Shown here: positions 35,842-44,341 of the stretch, one piece after another
Numbering within the stretch: position 1 is the stretch's first letter
Layout: each line of letters opens with the position of its first letter
Assembly: GCF_014876185.1 (NCBI RefSeq)
Contig: NZ_JADALJ010000001.1
Location: 3,701,501 to 3,765,500, forward strand
Direction of reading: 5' to 3'
DNA from: Rufibacter sp. LB8
GTDB taxonomy: Bacteria; Bacteroidota; Bacteroidia; Cytophagales; Hymenobacteraceae
Length of the DNA: 64,000 bases
Notes under the pieces: generated by a model
What the model saw: only the letters and a program-made list of their open reading frames with translations
Database searches by the model: none
Told to the model about the DNA's origin: nothing
Position numbers and translations under genes: made by a program

Positions 35842-36386
35842 TAATGAGTGAAGGAGTGATTTAGTGAAGGAGCGAATGTCGGGAAATTATTTGGTGGTGT
35901 TTTTTCTGGCTTTTGACAAAACGAATAAAATCTCTGAAGCTTCCTGCAACAAGGGCGCAGTGGTAGATGATAGCACCGTTTCAGATTCAGTTAATAACTC
36001 TAGCCAAAAAAGGGTTTCATCAGCTTCCTCTACACAGATGCTCAATTTAGCGTGAAACTCTGCAGCAGACCGTGCCCGGCAGGCCGCTCGGTAATTGGCC
36101 GCCACTGAGGTGGCAGACCTGAGCAATTGCCTTTTCATGATGGTTGCCTCTTCTGTTCTAGGGAGTTGTTGACTAAAGCGAATTACTTGTAAGGCCAGCT
36201 GTTTTGTTCTCTGCCTAAACCGTGTTACGAATTCCTGCTTTGATAACCGTGTTATTTGTTCCATTGAAAATAAATGTATCCCTCCAAACACGCAGATGCA
36301 AGAATAATTCAAACCCTTCAAAAATGTTTAAATTGCACCCTCTGATTTCTATTGACTCCTTCACTAAATCACTCCATCACTCATTA
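35842..36386. mobile_element. four-helix-bundle element B with terminal inverted repeats
   Basis: A 545-bp unit. Arms 35842-35872 and 36356-36386 are inverted copies of a 31-mer with 30 matches, built of GAGTGAAG/GAGTGATT-like 8-nt words. On the minus strand, the first three bases of the unit (TAA, 36386-36384) are the stop codon of the ureohydrolase-like gene, and it ends 3 bases before the ATG of the cytochrome b5-like gene. It contains only the 35887-36264 gene. Mobility is inferred. Confidence 0.65.
35887..36264 (-). CDS. four helix bundle protein (S23 / 23S rRNA intervening-sequence family)
   Basis: 125 residues from the ATG at 36264 (the 19-codon extension to 36321 looks untranslated). 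Helix 1 FVTRFRQRTKQLALQVIRFSQ, then the family turn MKRQLLRSATSVAANYRAACRA, helix SAAEFHAKLSICVEEADETLFWL, and a final helix LLQEASEILFVLSKARK. It is clearly the same fold as the 12062-12442 product, although the sequences differ a lot. The transcript runs in the direction of the neighbouring ureohydrolase-like and cytochrome b5-like genes. Role unknown. Confidence 0.85.
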   Translation of the reverse strand: MEQITRLSKQEFVTRFRQRTKQLALQVIRFSQQLPRTEEATIMKRQLLRSATSVAANYRAACRARSAAEFHAKLSICVEEADETLFWLELLTESETVLSSTTAPLLQEASEILFVLSKARKNTTK

Positions 36387-37532
36387 CATCCTTGACTGGG
36401 TGAGAATCCAGCGGTGGGGTACTTCGCCGTCGGCGGCCATGAGGTAGTCTTGGTAGGTGCAGGGCACCAGCAATGGAGGGCGCTGGCCCGCCAGATCGTC
36501 TACCTGCATCCACCATTTCTCGGTCTGCCGGTGTTTATAGAACAGCATTTTGTTGGGGTTGTCATGAAAGCCCACTGAAAAGCGCAGGAACTGGTTGCTG
36601 TGGAAGTCCAGGTTTTTTTGCCGGTGGTAAAAGCCTTCCAACACATACCACACCATGGTGGCCAGCGTGGTGGCCGTCAATGACCGGTTGTCAAACTCAG
36701 GCCGGTAGCCATACAACCCAAAGGAACTGAGCGTTTCATTCTGCCCGGCGTACCAGCAGAGCTGGCAGGCCTCTTCACCGGTGAGCCCAAACGGGTTGGC
36801 GTGCAGTTGCCCGGGAGCATCTTGGTGCCGAATAGCCGACACGTCAAAACTCAACAGATCGGCTTGCCGCAGCACGGGTTCCATGTCTTTGAGGTTCTGG
36901 CGCACCTGCCCAATCCGGAACAGTTCAAAATGCAGTTTCTCCAAAGCGGCCACGGTGTTGTTATCCGTAAAGTAGGTCTGGTGCCCCAGATGACTGAAAC
37001 TGAAAAGGTAGTTGGGTTCATGCAACAGCACGCGGTGCAAATGGCTGTCTTCTGGCGCGGCGTCTGGGCTTTCCTGCAGGTCCAGCTGGCTGTCCACCAT
37101 CACCAGGTTCACCGTTTTGGCCAGGTGCTCATAGCCCAGGAACTGCCCGTAGCTGAGGTCATGCGAGCCGCCCAGCAGAATGGGGAACTTGCCGGCGTCC
37201 ACCAGGGTCTCCACCACTTCTTTCAGGCGCAGGTACGTGTCTTCCACGGCAATTCCGGGCAATAAGTTACCCAGGTCCATGGCCAGCCAGGAACCGGTGC
37301 CTTTCATGAGCCGGTACAGTTCCTTTCTAATGAGGTTGGGCCCCTGGAACGTGGCTTCTGTACTATTGGCCGCACCGCGGTACTCGGGTAGGCCCAGCAA
37401 GACCACTTCGGCGGCCCGCCAGTCTGGGAACGAATGGATGAACGGCGCTATGTAACTCCCAACAGAGGCGGGGTGCGTGGGGTACCCAAACGTGTCTTCT
37501 GGCAGAGGCTCAAAAAAGATGGATAAATTCAT
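36384..37532 (-). CDS. ureohydrolase-like protein (arginase/formimidoylglutamase family, degenerate metal site)
   Basis: 382 residues. The fold is recognised by VVLLGLPEYRGAANSTEAT, PILLGGSHDLSYGQFLGYE, and a C-terminal domain with FGLYGYRPEFDN. The arginase metal motifs are altered: DAHxD appears as DSQLD (His to Gln), and the SxDxDxxDP motif appears as SFDVSAIRHQDAP (second Asp to Ser). GGSHD keeps its His. Such a site may not hold two Mn ions, so activity is doubtful. No hut genes are nearby. On the same strand and upstream of element B and the cytochrome b5-like gene. Confidence 0.8.
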   Translation of the reverse strand: MNLSIFFEPLPEDTFGYPTHPASVGSYIAPFIHSFPDWRAAEVVLLGLPEYRGAANSTEATFQGPNLIRKELYRLMKGTGSWLAMDLGNLLPGIAVEDTYLRLKEVVETLVDAGKFPILLGGSHDLSYGQFLGYEHLAKTVNLVMVDSQLDLQESPDAAPEDSHLHRVLLHEPNYLFSFSHLGHQTYFTDNNTVAALEKLHFELFRIGQVRQNLKDMEPVLRQADLLSFDVSAIRHQDAPGQLHANPFGLTGEEACQLCWYAGQNETLSSFGLYGYRPEFDNRSLTATTLATMVWYVLEGFYHRQKNLDFHSNQFLRFSVGFHDNPNKMLFYKHRQTEKWWMQVDDLAGQRPPLLVPCTYQDYLMAADGEVPHRWILTQSRM

Positions 37533-37682
37533 GCAGGGCTAGGGGCAAAAATCAAATTTAGGCAATAATCCCCTTGCGCACGTAGGCTTCTTTGACAAAT
37601 ATGCGTTGCTCATGCGTATTGCTTGAATTTTTTTTAACCATATTTTACGTTATCTTAACCACACAAACCAGACGACACCGCT

Positions 37683-39449
37683 ATGAAAGTAACCCGCGTT
37701 TTTGATCTTTTAACGCAGCAAGTGCAGGAATTCCCGCAACCAGATTGCCTGGGGGCCAAAATTAACGGCGAATGGGTGAAGTACAGCACGCAGGAAGTGG
37801 TGGACACCGCCAACAAACTGAGCCTTGCCCTGATCAAGATGGGCATACGCAAAGATGATAAAGTGGCGCTCATCTCCATGAACCGCCCAGAGTGGATTTT
37901 CGCCGACTATGGCATTCAGCAGACCGGCGCGGTGAGCGTGCCCATGTACCCCACCATCACGGTAGAAGATTACCGCTACATCCTCAAAGACTCAGAAACC
38001 AAACTGATTCTGGTGTCTACCGAGGACCTGTACAACAAAGTGAAAGAGGCCGCCACTGAGGTGCCCGGCATTCAAGAAATCTACACTTTTGACCACGTGC
38101 CCGGCGCCAAGCACTGGACTGAGCTGTTGAAACTGGCCGAAGGCGAGGATGTCGCCTCGCTGGAACCGTACAAAGCCGCCGTCACCCCGCAAGATTTACT
38201 TTCCATTATCTATACCTCCGGCACCACCGGCGCGCCTAAGGGCGTAATGCTGAGCCACAACAACTTGGTGAGCAACTTTACCAACGTGAAGCCTTTTGTG
38301 CCCGTGAACAAAGAACACCGCGCGCTCAGCTTCTTGCCGCTGTGCCATATCTATGAGCGCATGGTGTCCTGCATCTACTTCTCGGTGGGCGTGTCTATCT
38401 ATTTCGCCGAAAGCATTGAAAAAGTAGGCGATAACCTGAAGGAAGTAAGCCCAGACATTTTTGTGACCGTGCCGCGCCTGCTGGAGAAAGTCTATGACAA
38501 GATTGTGGCCAAAGGCGGCGAACTCACCGGCGTGAAAAAAGGACTCTTCTTCTGGGCGCTGGGCCTGGGGCAGAAATACGACACCCGCACCTCGCCGGGC
38601 TTCTTCTATGACCTGCAGCTTAAAATGGCCCGCAAGCTCATCTTCTCTAAATGGAAAGAAGCGCTGGGCGGAAAAGTGAAAGTGATTGTGTCTGGTGGTG
38701 CCGCCCTGCAGCCGCGCCTGGCCCGCGTTTTCTGGGGCGCCGACATCCGGATCATGGAAGGTTACGGTCTCACAGAGACCTCGCCGGTAATTGCCGTGAA
38801 CCGCTATGAGCCCGAAAACAACGTGATTGGCACCGTAGGGCCGGTCATCAACAACGTAGAAATCAAAATTGCCGAAGACGGCGAAATCCTGACCCGTTCT
38901 GAGAGCGTGATGGTAGGCTACTACAAACGCCCAGACCTCACCGCCGAAGTGATTGACCCAGACGGCTGGTTCCATACCGGCGACATAGGCACGCTGGTGG
39001 AAGGCAAATTCCTCAAAATCACTGACCGCAAGAAAGAGATCTTCAAGACCAGTGGTGGAAAATACATTGCGCCGCAGCTTATTGAGAACAAACTTAAGGA
39101 GTCTCTGGTGATTGAGCAGGTGATGGTGGTGGGCGAAGGCGAGAAATTCCCCGGGGCCCTGGTGGTGCCTTCTTTTGACGGCCTGCGCGACTGGTGCAAG
39201 ATCCATAACATTGCCTACACCTCTAATGAGGAGATGATTGCCAAGCCAGAGATTGTGGCCAAATTCCAGAAGGAGATTGACCGCCTCAATGAGCAGCTGG
39301 CCCAGTATGAGAAAATCAAGAAGTTTGTGCTGCTGCCCAAAGTCTGGAGCGTGGAAACCGGCGAGATGACCCCCAAACTCAGCATCAAGCGCAAGGTGTT
39401 GAGCACAAACTACAAAGAGTTGATTGACGGCCTGTACCGTACCGCGTAA
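37683..39449 (+). CDS. long-chain fatty-acid CoA ligase (AMP-binding)
   Basis: 588 residues. AMP-binding motif IIYTSGTTGAPKGVMLSHNN, A4-A5 region LPLCHIYERM, EGYGLTETSPV, and TGDIGTLVEGKFLKITDRKKEIFKTSGGKY with the hinge. It lacks the N-terminal membrane anchor of eukaryotic ACSLs but otherwise resembles the FadD/FAA1 type. It activates fatty acids to acyl-CoA, feeding the beta-oxidation genes downstream. It has its own terminator, so it is a separate transcript from the marR/HADH unit. Upstream, ATATGCGTTGC and ATGCGTATTGC may be a weak version of the operator at 39561. Confidence 0.94.
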   Translation: MKVTRVFDLLTQQVQEFPQPDCLGAKINGEWVKYSTQEVVDTANKLSLALIKMGIRKDDKVALISMNRPEWIFADYGIQQTGAVSVPMYPTITVEDYRYILKDSETKLILVSTEDLYNKVKEAATEVPGIQEIYTFDHVPGAKHWTELLKLAEGEDVASLEPYKAAVTPQDLLSIIYTSGTTGAPKGVMLSHNNLVSNFTNVKPFVPVNKEHRALSFLPLCHIYERMVSCIYFSVGVSIYFAESIEKVGDNLKEVSPDIFVTVPRLLEKVYDKIVAKGGELTGVKKGLFFWALGLGQKYDTRTSPGFFYDLQLKMARKLIFSKWKEALGGKVKVIVSGGAALQPRLARVFWGADIRIMEGYGLTETSPVIAVNRYEPENNVIGTVGPVINNVEIKIAEDGEILTRSESVMVGYYKRPDLTAEVIDPDGWFHTGDIGTLVEGKFLKITDRKKEIFKTSGGKYIAPQLIENKLKESLVIEQVMVVGEGEKFPGALVVPSFDGLRDWCKIHNIAYTSNEEMIAKPEIVAKFQKEIDRLNEQLAQYEKIKKFVLLPKVWSVETGEMTPKLSIKRKVLSTNYKELIDGLYRTA

Positions 39450-39457
39450 ATCTTAAG

Positions 39458-39486
39458 AAAGCCCTGCCACCGCGGGGCTTTTTTGC
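39458..39486 (+). terminator. terminator after the acyl-CoA ligase gene
   Basis: AAGCCCTGC pairs with GCGGGGCTT, then TTTT. Confidence 0.78.
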
Positions 39487-39488
39487 CT

Positions 39489-39530
39489 TTCCGTTTTGGG
39501 GCTCATTTTCAGAAATGAGCCCCAAAACGC
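39489..39530. repeat. family-P intergenic palindrome
   Basis: TTCCGTTTTGGGGCTCATTT with GAAATGAGCCCCAAAACGC, between two same-strand units. Confidence 0.8.
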
Positions 39531-39560
39531 ATTTTAGGGGGATAGGCTAAAAAAATCTTT

Positions 39561-39588
39561 AAATTTAGTATGCAAGCATAACAAATTT
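39561..39588 (+). promoter_or_regulatory. candidate MarR-type operator
   Basis: An imperfect 28-bp palindrome: half-sites AAATTTAGTATGC and GCATAACAAATTT differ at two positions when folded, with a 2-base centre. It lies 111 bases before the marR gene and just after a palindrome, so it may be the autoregulatory site of the MarR protein and of the beta-oxidation unit. Confidence 0.5.
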
Positions 39589-39699
39589 TTCTAAATTTGG
39601 TAAGAGCAAAGGGATCAGCTCCCCTATGGGGCCTAGGACTGACTACCTGGCCTTCGTGAAAAAGGGAACCCACGTTTTGCTCTACCCAGAACCGGCAAC

Positions 39700-40155
39700 A
39701 TGAAAGCAAACGAAACCGTTGACTATAACATAAAAGTGTGCTGGCACGCCATTGCCCGCATGTATAACACAGAGGCGGCCAAGAATGACATCACCACCTC
39801 CATTGGGTTTGTGCTGCTCAACATTGACCCAGAGAAAGGCACGCCGGCCACCAAGATTGCCCCGTTGCTGGGTCTGGAGGCCCGCAGCCTTACCCGCATC
39901 TTGAAAAGCATGGAAGAGAAAGGCCTCATCTACAAAGTGGCAGACACCCAGGACAAACGCTCGGTGCGCATTCTGCTCACAGAACTGGGTCTGGAGAAAC
40001 GCGAAATCAGTCGGCGCACGGTCAAGCAATTCAACTACAAGGTGCGCGAAGTCATTCCGGAGAGCCAGTTGCAGGTTTTCTTCCAGGTCATTGGCCAGAT
40101 AAATGGGTTGATTGAGGCCAAGGAGATTTACCCCGCTAAACCGTCAACCAAGTAA
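39700..40155 (+). CDS. MarR-family transcriptional regulator
   Basis: 151 residues. Winged-helix region: IGFVLLNIDPEKGTPATKIAPLLGLEARSLTRILKSMEEKGL (helix-turn-helix with recognition helix) followed by the wing VADTQDKRSVRILLTELG, whose Asp/Arg pair is typical of MarR. N- and C-terminal helices form the dimer interface. It lies directly upstream of the HADH/ECH fusion, thiolase and acyl-CoA dehydrogenase genes, so it probably represses fatty-acid degradation and responds to acyl-CoA or fatty acid; this is inference from context. Confidence 0.9.
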   Translation: MKANETVDYNIKVCWHAIARMYNTEAAKNDITTSIGFVLLNIDPEKGTPATKIAPLLGLEARSLTRILKSMEEKGLIYKVADTQDKRSVRILLTELGLEKREISRRTVKQFNYKVREVIPESQLQVFFQVIGQINGLIEAKEIYPAKPSTK

Positions 40156-40159
40156 CGTT

Positions 40160-40204
40160 TTCCGTTTTTGGCTTCGTTTCCAGAAATGAGCCCGAAAACA
40201 GGAA
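40160..40204. repeat. family-P intergenic palindrome
   Basis: TTTCCGTTTTTGGCTTCGTT with GAAATGAGCCCGAAAACAGG, 4 bases after the marR stop. Confidence 0.8.
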
Positions 40205-40298
40205 TTGAACATAGAGTGAACCGTGCTGTCTGGGCACCTTGTCTGAGAAAAAGGAGCACAGCAGCACATTGGTATATTAGCACATTACAAGCGTAACT

Positions 40299-42701
40299 AT
40301 GAAGAGAATAATCAAGAAAGTGGCGGTCTTAGGCTCCGGAATCATGGGTTCCCGCATTGCCTGCCACTTCGCCAACATTGGGGTGCAGGTCCTGCTTCTG
40401 GACATGGTACCCCGCGAACTGCTACCCGAGGAACAGGCCAAAGGTCTGACCCTGGATAACAAGCCCGTTCGCAACAGAATTGTCAACGCGGCCCTGCAAA
40501 CGGCGGTTACCTCCAACCCATCGCCCCTTTATAAGAAAGAGGATGTGCGCCTGATCCAGACCGGTAACTTTGATGATGACTTAAAAGACATCGCCGGCTG
40601 TGACTGGACCATTGAAGTGGTGGTGGAGAACCTCAAAATCAAGCAGTCTATCTTAGAGAAGGTAGAGCAGTTCAGAAAGCCGGGCACCCTTATTACGTCT
40701 AACACCTCGGGTATTCCTATCCACTTGATGTTGGAAGGTCGCTCAGAAGATTTCCAGAAGCACTTCTGCGGAACCCACTTCTTTAACCCGCCGCGCTACC
40801 TCAAATTGTTGGAGATTATCCCCACTGACAAAACCGACCCAGAAATCACGGCCTTCTTATTAAAATATGGTGACCTGTTCTTAGGTAAAACAACTGTTCT
40901 AGCTAAAGACACGCCGGCGTTCATCGCCAACCGTGTGGGTATCTACGGCATCATGCAGGTCTTGCACGTGATGGAGAAACTGGGCTTGAACGTGGACGAG
41001 GTTGACCGCCTCACCGGTCCGGTGGTAGGTAGACCAAAATCGGCTACATTTAGAACCTCTGACTTGGTAGGTTTGGACACGCTTGCCAAAGTAGCGCAGG
41101 GCTTGTACCAAACCGGCGAGAACGATGAGAAGCGTGACCTGTTCCAACTGCCCGCTTACATCCAGCAGATGGTAGAGAAGAACTGGCTAGGCGACAAAAC
41201 CAAGCAGGGCTTCTACAAGAAAACCAAGAACGAGCAAGGCGCTACGGAGATTCTGACGCTGGACCTCAAAACCATGGAATACGGCCCTAAACAGAAGGTC
41301 AAATTCCAGAGCATGGAAATCCTGAAGCCCATTGAAGATTTGCGCAAGCGTCTTAAGGCCTTCAGCCAGGTGCAGGACAAAGCCGGTGATTTCTTCAGAG
41401 AGACATCGTATGGCTTGTTCCAATACGTGACCAACCGCATCCCTGAAATATCTGACGAACTGTATCGCATTGACGATGCCATGCGTGCCGGTTTCGGATG
41501 GGAACTAGGGCCGTTTGAGACCTGGGACATCTTTGGCGTACGCGAAACCGTGAGCGCCATGGAAGCCGCCGGTTACAAGCCTGCTGACTGGGTGTATGAG
41601 ATGCTGGAAGGCGGTCATGAGAGCTTCTACCGCAGCCAGAACAACCAGCGCCAGTACTATGACATTCCGTCTAAGACTTATAAAGTAATTCCGGGCACCG
41701 AGAGCTTCGTGCTATTAGATGTCTTGCGTGGCACCAACGTGGTTTGGAAAAACGCCGGTGCTTCATTAATTGACCTGGGCGATGGCATCCTGAACGTAGA
41801 GTTCCACACCAAAATGAATGCGCTGGGCTCAGAAGTGATTCAAGGCCTGATGAAAGGCGTGGATTTAGCCGAGCAGGACTTCAGAGGTTTGGTTGTAGGC
41901 AATGAAGCCGCCAACTTCTCGGCGGGTGCTAACCTAGGTTTGGTATTCATGTACGCCCTGGACCAAGAGTATGATGAGCTGAATCTGATGATTCGACAGT
42001 TCCAAAATGCCATGATGCGACTGCGCTACTCAGCTATTCCGGTAGTGGCCGCACCTCATGGTTTGACCTTGGGCGGGGGCTGTGAGCTTTGCCTCCACGC
42101 CGATCACGTGCAGGCCGCCGCTGAGACGTACATTGGCTTGGTGGAGTTTGGTGTAGGCTTAATCCCGGGCGGGGGTGGAACCAAAGAAATGACCTTGCGC
42201 ACCTCGGCTGAATATGAAGAAGGCGATACTGAGTACAACTCGCTCCGCAACGCATTCATGACCATTGGTACAGCCAAAGTTTCTACCTCGGCCGCAGAGG
42301 CTTATGATTTGAAATTCCTGCGCCGCGGCGATGGCATCACGCTCAACAACAACCGCCAGCTAGCCGAAGCCAAAGCCGCCGCTATTGCTTTGGCAGAAGC
42401 CGGTTACACCAAGCCAACGCCTAAGACCAACATCAAGGTACAAGGCCGTGGCGGATTGGGTATGTTCACGACCGGTGCTTACGCCATGCAGGTCGCTGGT
42501 TTCATCTCAGACCATGACCGCAAAATCTCTGAGAAGCTAGCCTACGTGATGTGCGGGGGTGACTTGTCCATGCCGTCTGAAGTTTCGGAACAATACCTGC
42601 TAGACCTGGAGCGCGAAGCCTTCCTGAGTTTAACGGGTGAGCGCAAGACCTTGGAGCGTATCAAAAGCATCTTGACCACGGGTAAACCGCTGAGGAATTA
42701 A
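40299..42701 (+). CDS. 3-hydroxyacyl-CoA dehydrogenase / enoyl-CoA hydratase fusion
   Basis: 800 residues. N-terminal NAD-binding domain VAVLGSGIMGSRIACHFANIG and HFFNPPRYLKLLEII of 3-hydroxyacyl-CoA dehydrogenases. The middle part has the dehydrogenase C-terminal domains (RVGIYGIMQVLHVMEKLGL, GFGWELGPFETWDIFG). The C-terminal crotonase domain (about 500-700) contains AAPHGLTLGGGCELCLHAD and GLVEFGVGLIPGGGGTKEM with the hydratase glutamates. It performs two beta-oxidation steps. The domain order, dehydrogenase first and hydratase last, is the reverse of FadB/FadJ, as is common in Bacteroidetes. It is followed by a GIY-YIG unit and then the thiolase gene. Confidence 0.93.
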   Translation: MKRIIKKVAVLGSGIMGSRIACHFANIGVQVLLLDMVPRELLPEEQAKGLTLDNKPVRNRIVNAALQTAVTSNPSPLYKKEDVRLIQTGNFDDDLKDIAGCDWTIEVVVENLKIKQSILEKVEQFRKPGTLITSNTSGIPIHLMLEGRSEDFQKHFCGTHFFNPPRYLKLLEIIPTDKTDPEITAFLLKYGDLFLGKTTVLAKDTPAFIANRVGIYGIMQVLHVMEKLGLNVDEVDRLTGPVVGRPKSATFRTSDLVGLDTLAKVAQGLYQTGENDEKRDLFQLPAYIQQMVEKNWLGDKTKQGFYKKTKNEQGATEILTLDLKTMEYGPKQKVKFQSMEILKPIEDLRKRLKAFSQVQDKAGDFFRETSYGLFQYVTNRIPEISDELYRIDDAMRAGFGWELGPFETWDIFGVRETVSAMEAAGYKPADWVYEMLEGGHESFYRSQNNQRQYYDIPSKTYKVIPGTESFVLLDVLRGTNVVWKNAGASLIDLGDGILNVEFHTKMNALGSEVIQGLMKGVDLAEQDFRGLVVGNEAANFSAGANLGLVFMYALDQEYDELNLMIRQFQNAMMRLRYSAIPVVAAPHGLTLGGGCELCLHADHVQAAAETYIGLVEFGVGLIPGGGGTKEMTLRTSAEYEEGDTEYNSLRNAFMTIGTAKVSTSAAEAYDLKFLRRGDGITLNNNRQLAEAKAAAIALAEAGYTKPTPKTNIKVQGRGGLGMFTTGAYAMQVAGFISDHDRKISEKLAYVMCGGDLSMPSEVSEQYLLDLEREAFLSLTGERKTLERIKSILTTGKPLRN

Positions 42702-42737
42702 GGATTAGGGAGCTACGGCAAACGGCCTTCTCTTACT

Positions 42738-43122
42738 CTTTGTCATCCTGAAAGGACCTTGTGGGCGAACTAGACAAGCAGAAGCTATGAAAGACCATAA
42801 CTACTTTGTCTACATCATTAGTAATCCTGGTAAGACGGTTCTTTATACTGGGGTTACTAATAATTTGGAAGTTCGCTTACAGCAACACAAAGAGAATCGT
42901 GGCCAAGCAGACACTTTCGCTGGTAAGTTTTACTGTTACAAATTGTTGTACTATGAACGGTATGCCAATGTAGAACAGGCCATTGAAAGGGAAAAGGAAA
43001 TAAAGTTACTAGGGCGAAAAGCGAAGGAGGAATTGATAAAGTCAATGAATCCAAAGATGAGCTTCTTGTACATAGCAAGCTGAGTTACAATTCGCCCACA
43101 AGGTCCTTTCAGGATGACAAAG
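42738..43122. mobile_element. GIY-YIG element 1 with perfect 32-bp terminal inverted repeats
   Basis: A 385-bp unit. Left arm 42738-42769 (starting CTTTGTCATCCTGAAAGGAC) and right arm 43091-43122 are perfect inverted copies, 32 of 32. The leader ACTAGACAAGCAGAAGCT lies directly before the ATG of the only gene. It sits in the spacer between the HADH/ECH and thiolase genes. Mobility is inferred from the second copy at 44407 and the remnant at 14261. Confidence 0.75.
42787..43083 (+). CDS. GIY-YIG family endonuclease-like protein (UPF0213 type)
   Basis: 98 residues, a single GIY-YIG domain. NYFVYI and LYTGVTNNLEVRLQQHK correspond to the GIY and YIG strands; Arg30, His34, Glu57 (YYER) and the EREKEIKLL helix match the conserved positions of the family. 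Stand-alone UPF0213/YhbQ-type proteins have this size. The gene is encoded inside an inverted-repeat unit, which makes it the candidate mobility or maintenance protein of that unit. By hand alignment 65 of 98 residues are identical to the product of 44461-44757. Confidence 0.88.
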   Translation: MKDHNYFVYIISNPGKTVLYTGVTNNLEVRLQQHKENRGQADTFAGKFYCYKLLYYERYANVEQAIEREKEIKLLGRKAKEELIKSMNPKMSFLYIAS

Positions 43123-43162
43123 TGGGGGAGGATTTTAAAGCAAAACACAAACAGAAAAGAAA

Positions 43163-44341
43163 ATGCAAACTGCCTATATAGTTGCCGGATTCAGAAGTGC
43201 AGTGGGGAAAGCGCCCCGCGGCGTGTTCCGTTTCACCCGGCCAGATGATTTGGCCGCCGATGTCATCAAGCATTTGCTGGCATCGGTGCCACAACTAGAC
43301 CCCGCCCGCGTAGATGACCTTTTGGTGGGCAACGCGGTGCCTGAGGCTGAGCAAGGGCTTCAGATGGGACGCATGATTTCCCTCCTGTCTTTGCCCATCA
43401 ACGTGCCCGGTGCCATCATGAACCGTTACTGCGGGTCTGGGATTGAGACCATCGCTACCGCCGCCTTCAAAATACAAGCCGGCATGGCCGACTGTATCAT
43501 TGCCGGTGGTGCCGAGTCGATGAGCATGGTGCCCGTGATTGGCTGGAAAACCGTGCCTAACTACAAGATCGCCAAGGAGCATCCAGAGTATTACCTGAGC
43601 ATGGGCTTAACGGCAGAGGCCGTGGCCAATGACTTTAAAGTAAGCCGCGAAGACCAGGATGCTTTTGCCTACGCTTCGCACCAGAAAGCCATCAGAGCCA
43701 TTGAAGAAGGCCGGTTCAAGGACCAGATTGTGCCCATCAATGTAGAAGAGACCTACTTGGATGAGAACGGCAAGAAGAAAACCCGCTCCTACGTGGTAGA
43801 CACAGATGAAGGCCCGCGTGCTGATACCTCTGTGGAGAAACTAGCCAAGTTGCGTCCGGTATTTGCCACTAATGGTTCGGTGACGGCCGGTAACTCCTCG
43901 CAGACCTCAGACGGGGCCGCCTTCACTATTGTGATGAGTGAGCGCATGGTCAAAGAACTGAACCTGGAGCCTATTGCCCGTTTGGTGTCTTATGCCGCCG
44001 AAGGCGTGGACCCACGCATCATGGGCATGGGCCCTGTAAAAGCCATCCCGAAGGCCTTGAAAAACGCCGGCATGAGCTTGCAGGACGTGGACCTGTTTGA
44101 ATTGAACGAGGCCTTCGCTTCTCAATCCATTGCGGTCATCAGAGAACTAGGCATTGACCCAGAGAAAGTTAACCCGAACGGAGGCGCCATTGCCTTGGGT
44201 CACCCGCTGGGTTGCTCCGGCGCTAAATTGAGCGTTCAGCTTTTCAATGAGCTTCGTCGTCAGAACAAGAAGTACGGAATGGTCACTGCCTGCGTAGGTG
44301 GTGGCCAAGGCGTAGCCGGTATTTATGAGTTGCTTAAATAG
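43163..44341 (+). CDS. acetyl-CoA acyltransferase (thiolase)
   Basis: 392 residues, the family length. Active-site Cys in MNRYCGSGIETIATAA, then AGGAESMSMVPVIGWK, GNSSQTSDGAA, NEAFASQSIAVIRELG, GGAIALGHPLGCSGAKL (catalytic His) and TACVGGGQGVAGIYE (second Cys). It cleaves 3-ketoacyl-CoA into acetyl-CoA and a shortened acyl-CoA, the last beta-oxidation step. It lies between two GIY-YIG units and is probably part of the same transcript as the HADH/ECH fusion and the acyl-CoA dehydrogenase. Confidence 0.95.
   Translation: MQTAYIVAGFRSAVGKAPRGVFRFTRPDDLAADVIKHLLASVPQLDPARVDDLLVGNAVPEAEQGLQMGRMISLLSLPINVPGAIMNRYCGSGIETIATAAFKIQAGMADCIIAGGAESMSMVPVIGWKTVPNYKIAKEHPEYYLSMGLTAEAVANDFKVSREDQDAFAYASHQKAIRAIEEGRFKDQIVPINVEETYLDENGKKKTRSYVVDTDEGPRADTSVEKLAKLRPVFATNGSVTAGNSSQTSDGAAFTIVMSERMVKELNLEPIARLVSYAAEGVDPRIMGMGPVKAIPKALKNAGMSLQDVDLFELNEAFASQSIAVIRELGIDPEKVNPNGGAIALGHPLGCSGAKLSVQLFNELRRQNKKYGMVTACVGGGQGVAGIYELLK

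Noticed and set aside
38196-39206. A 336-codon minus-strand frame in the acyl-CoA ligase gene
   Set aside because: Opposite-strand shadow; the translated product is rich in His, Phe and Gln, as expected for reversed codons of a GC-biased gene.
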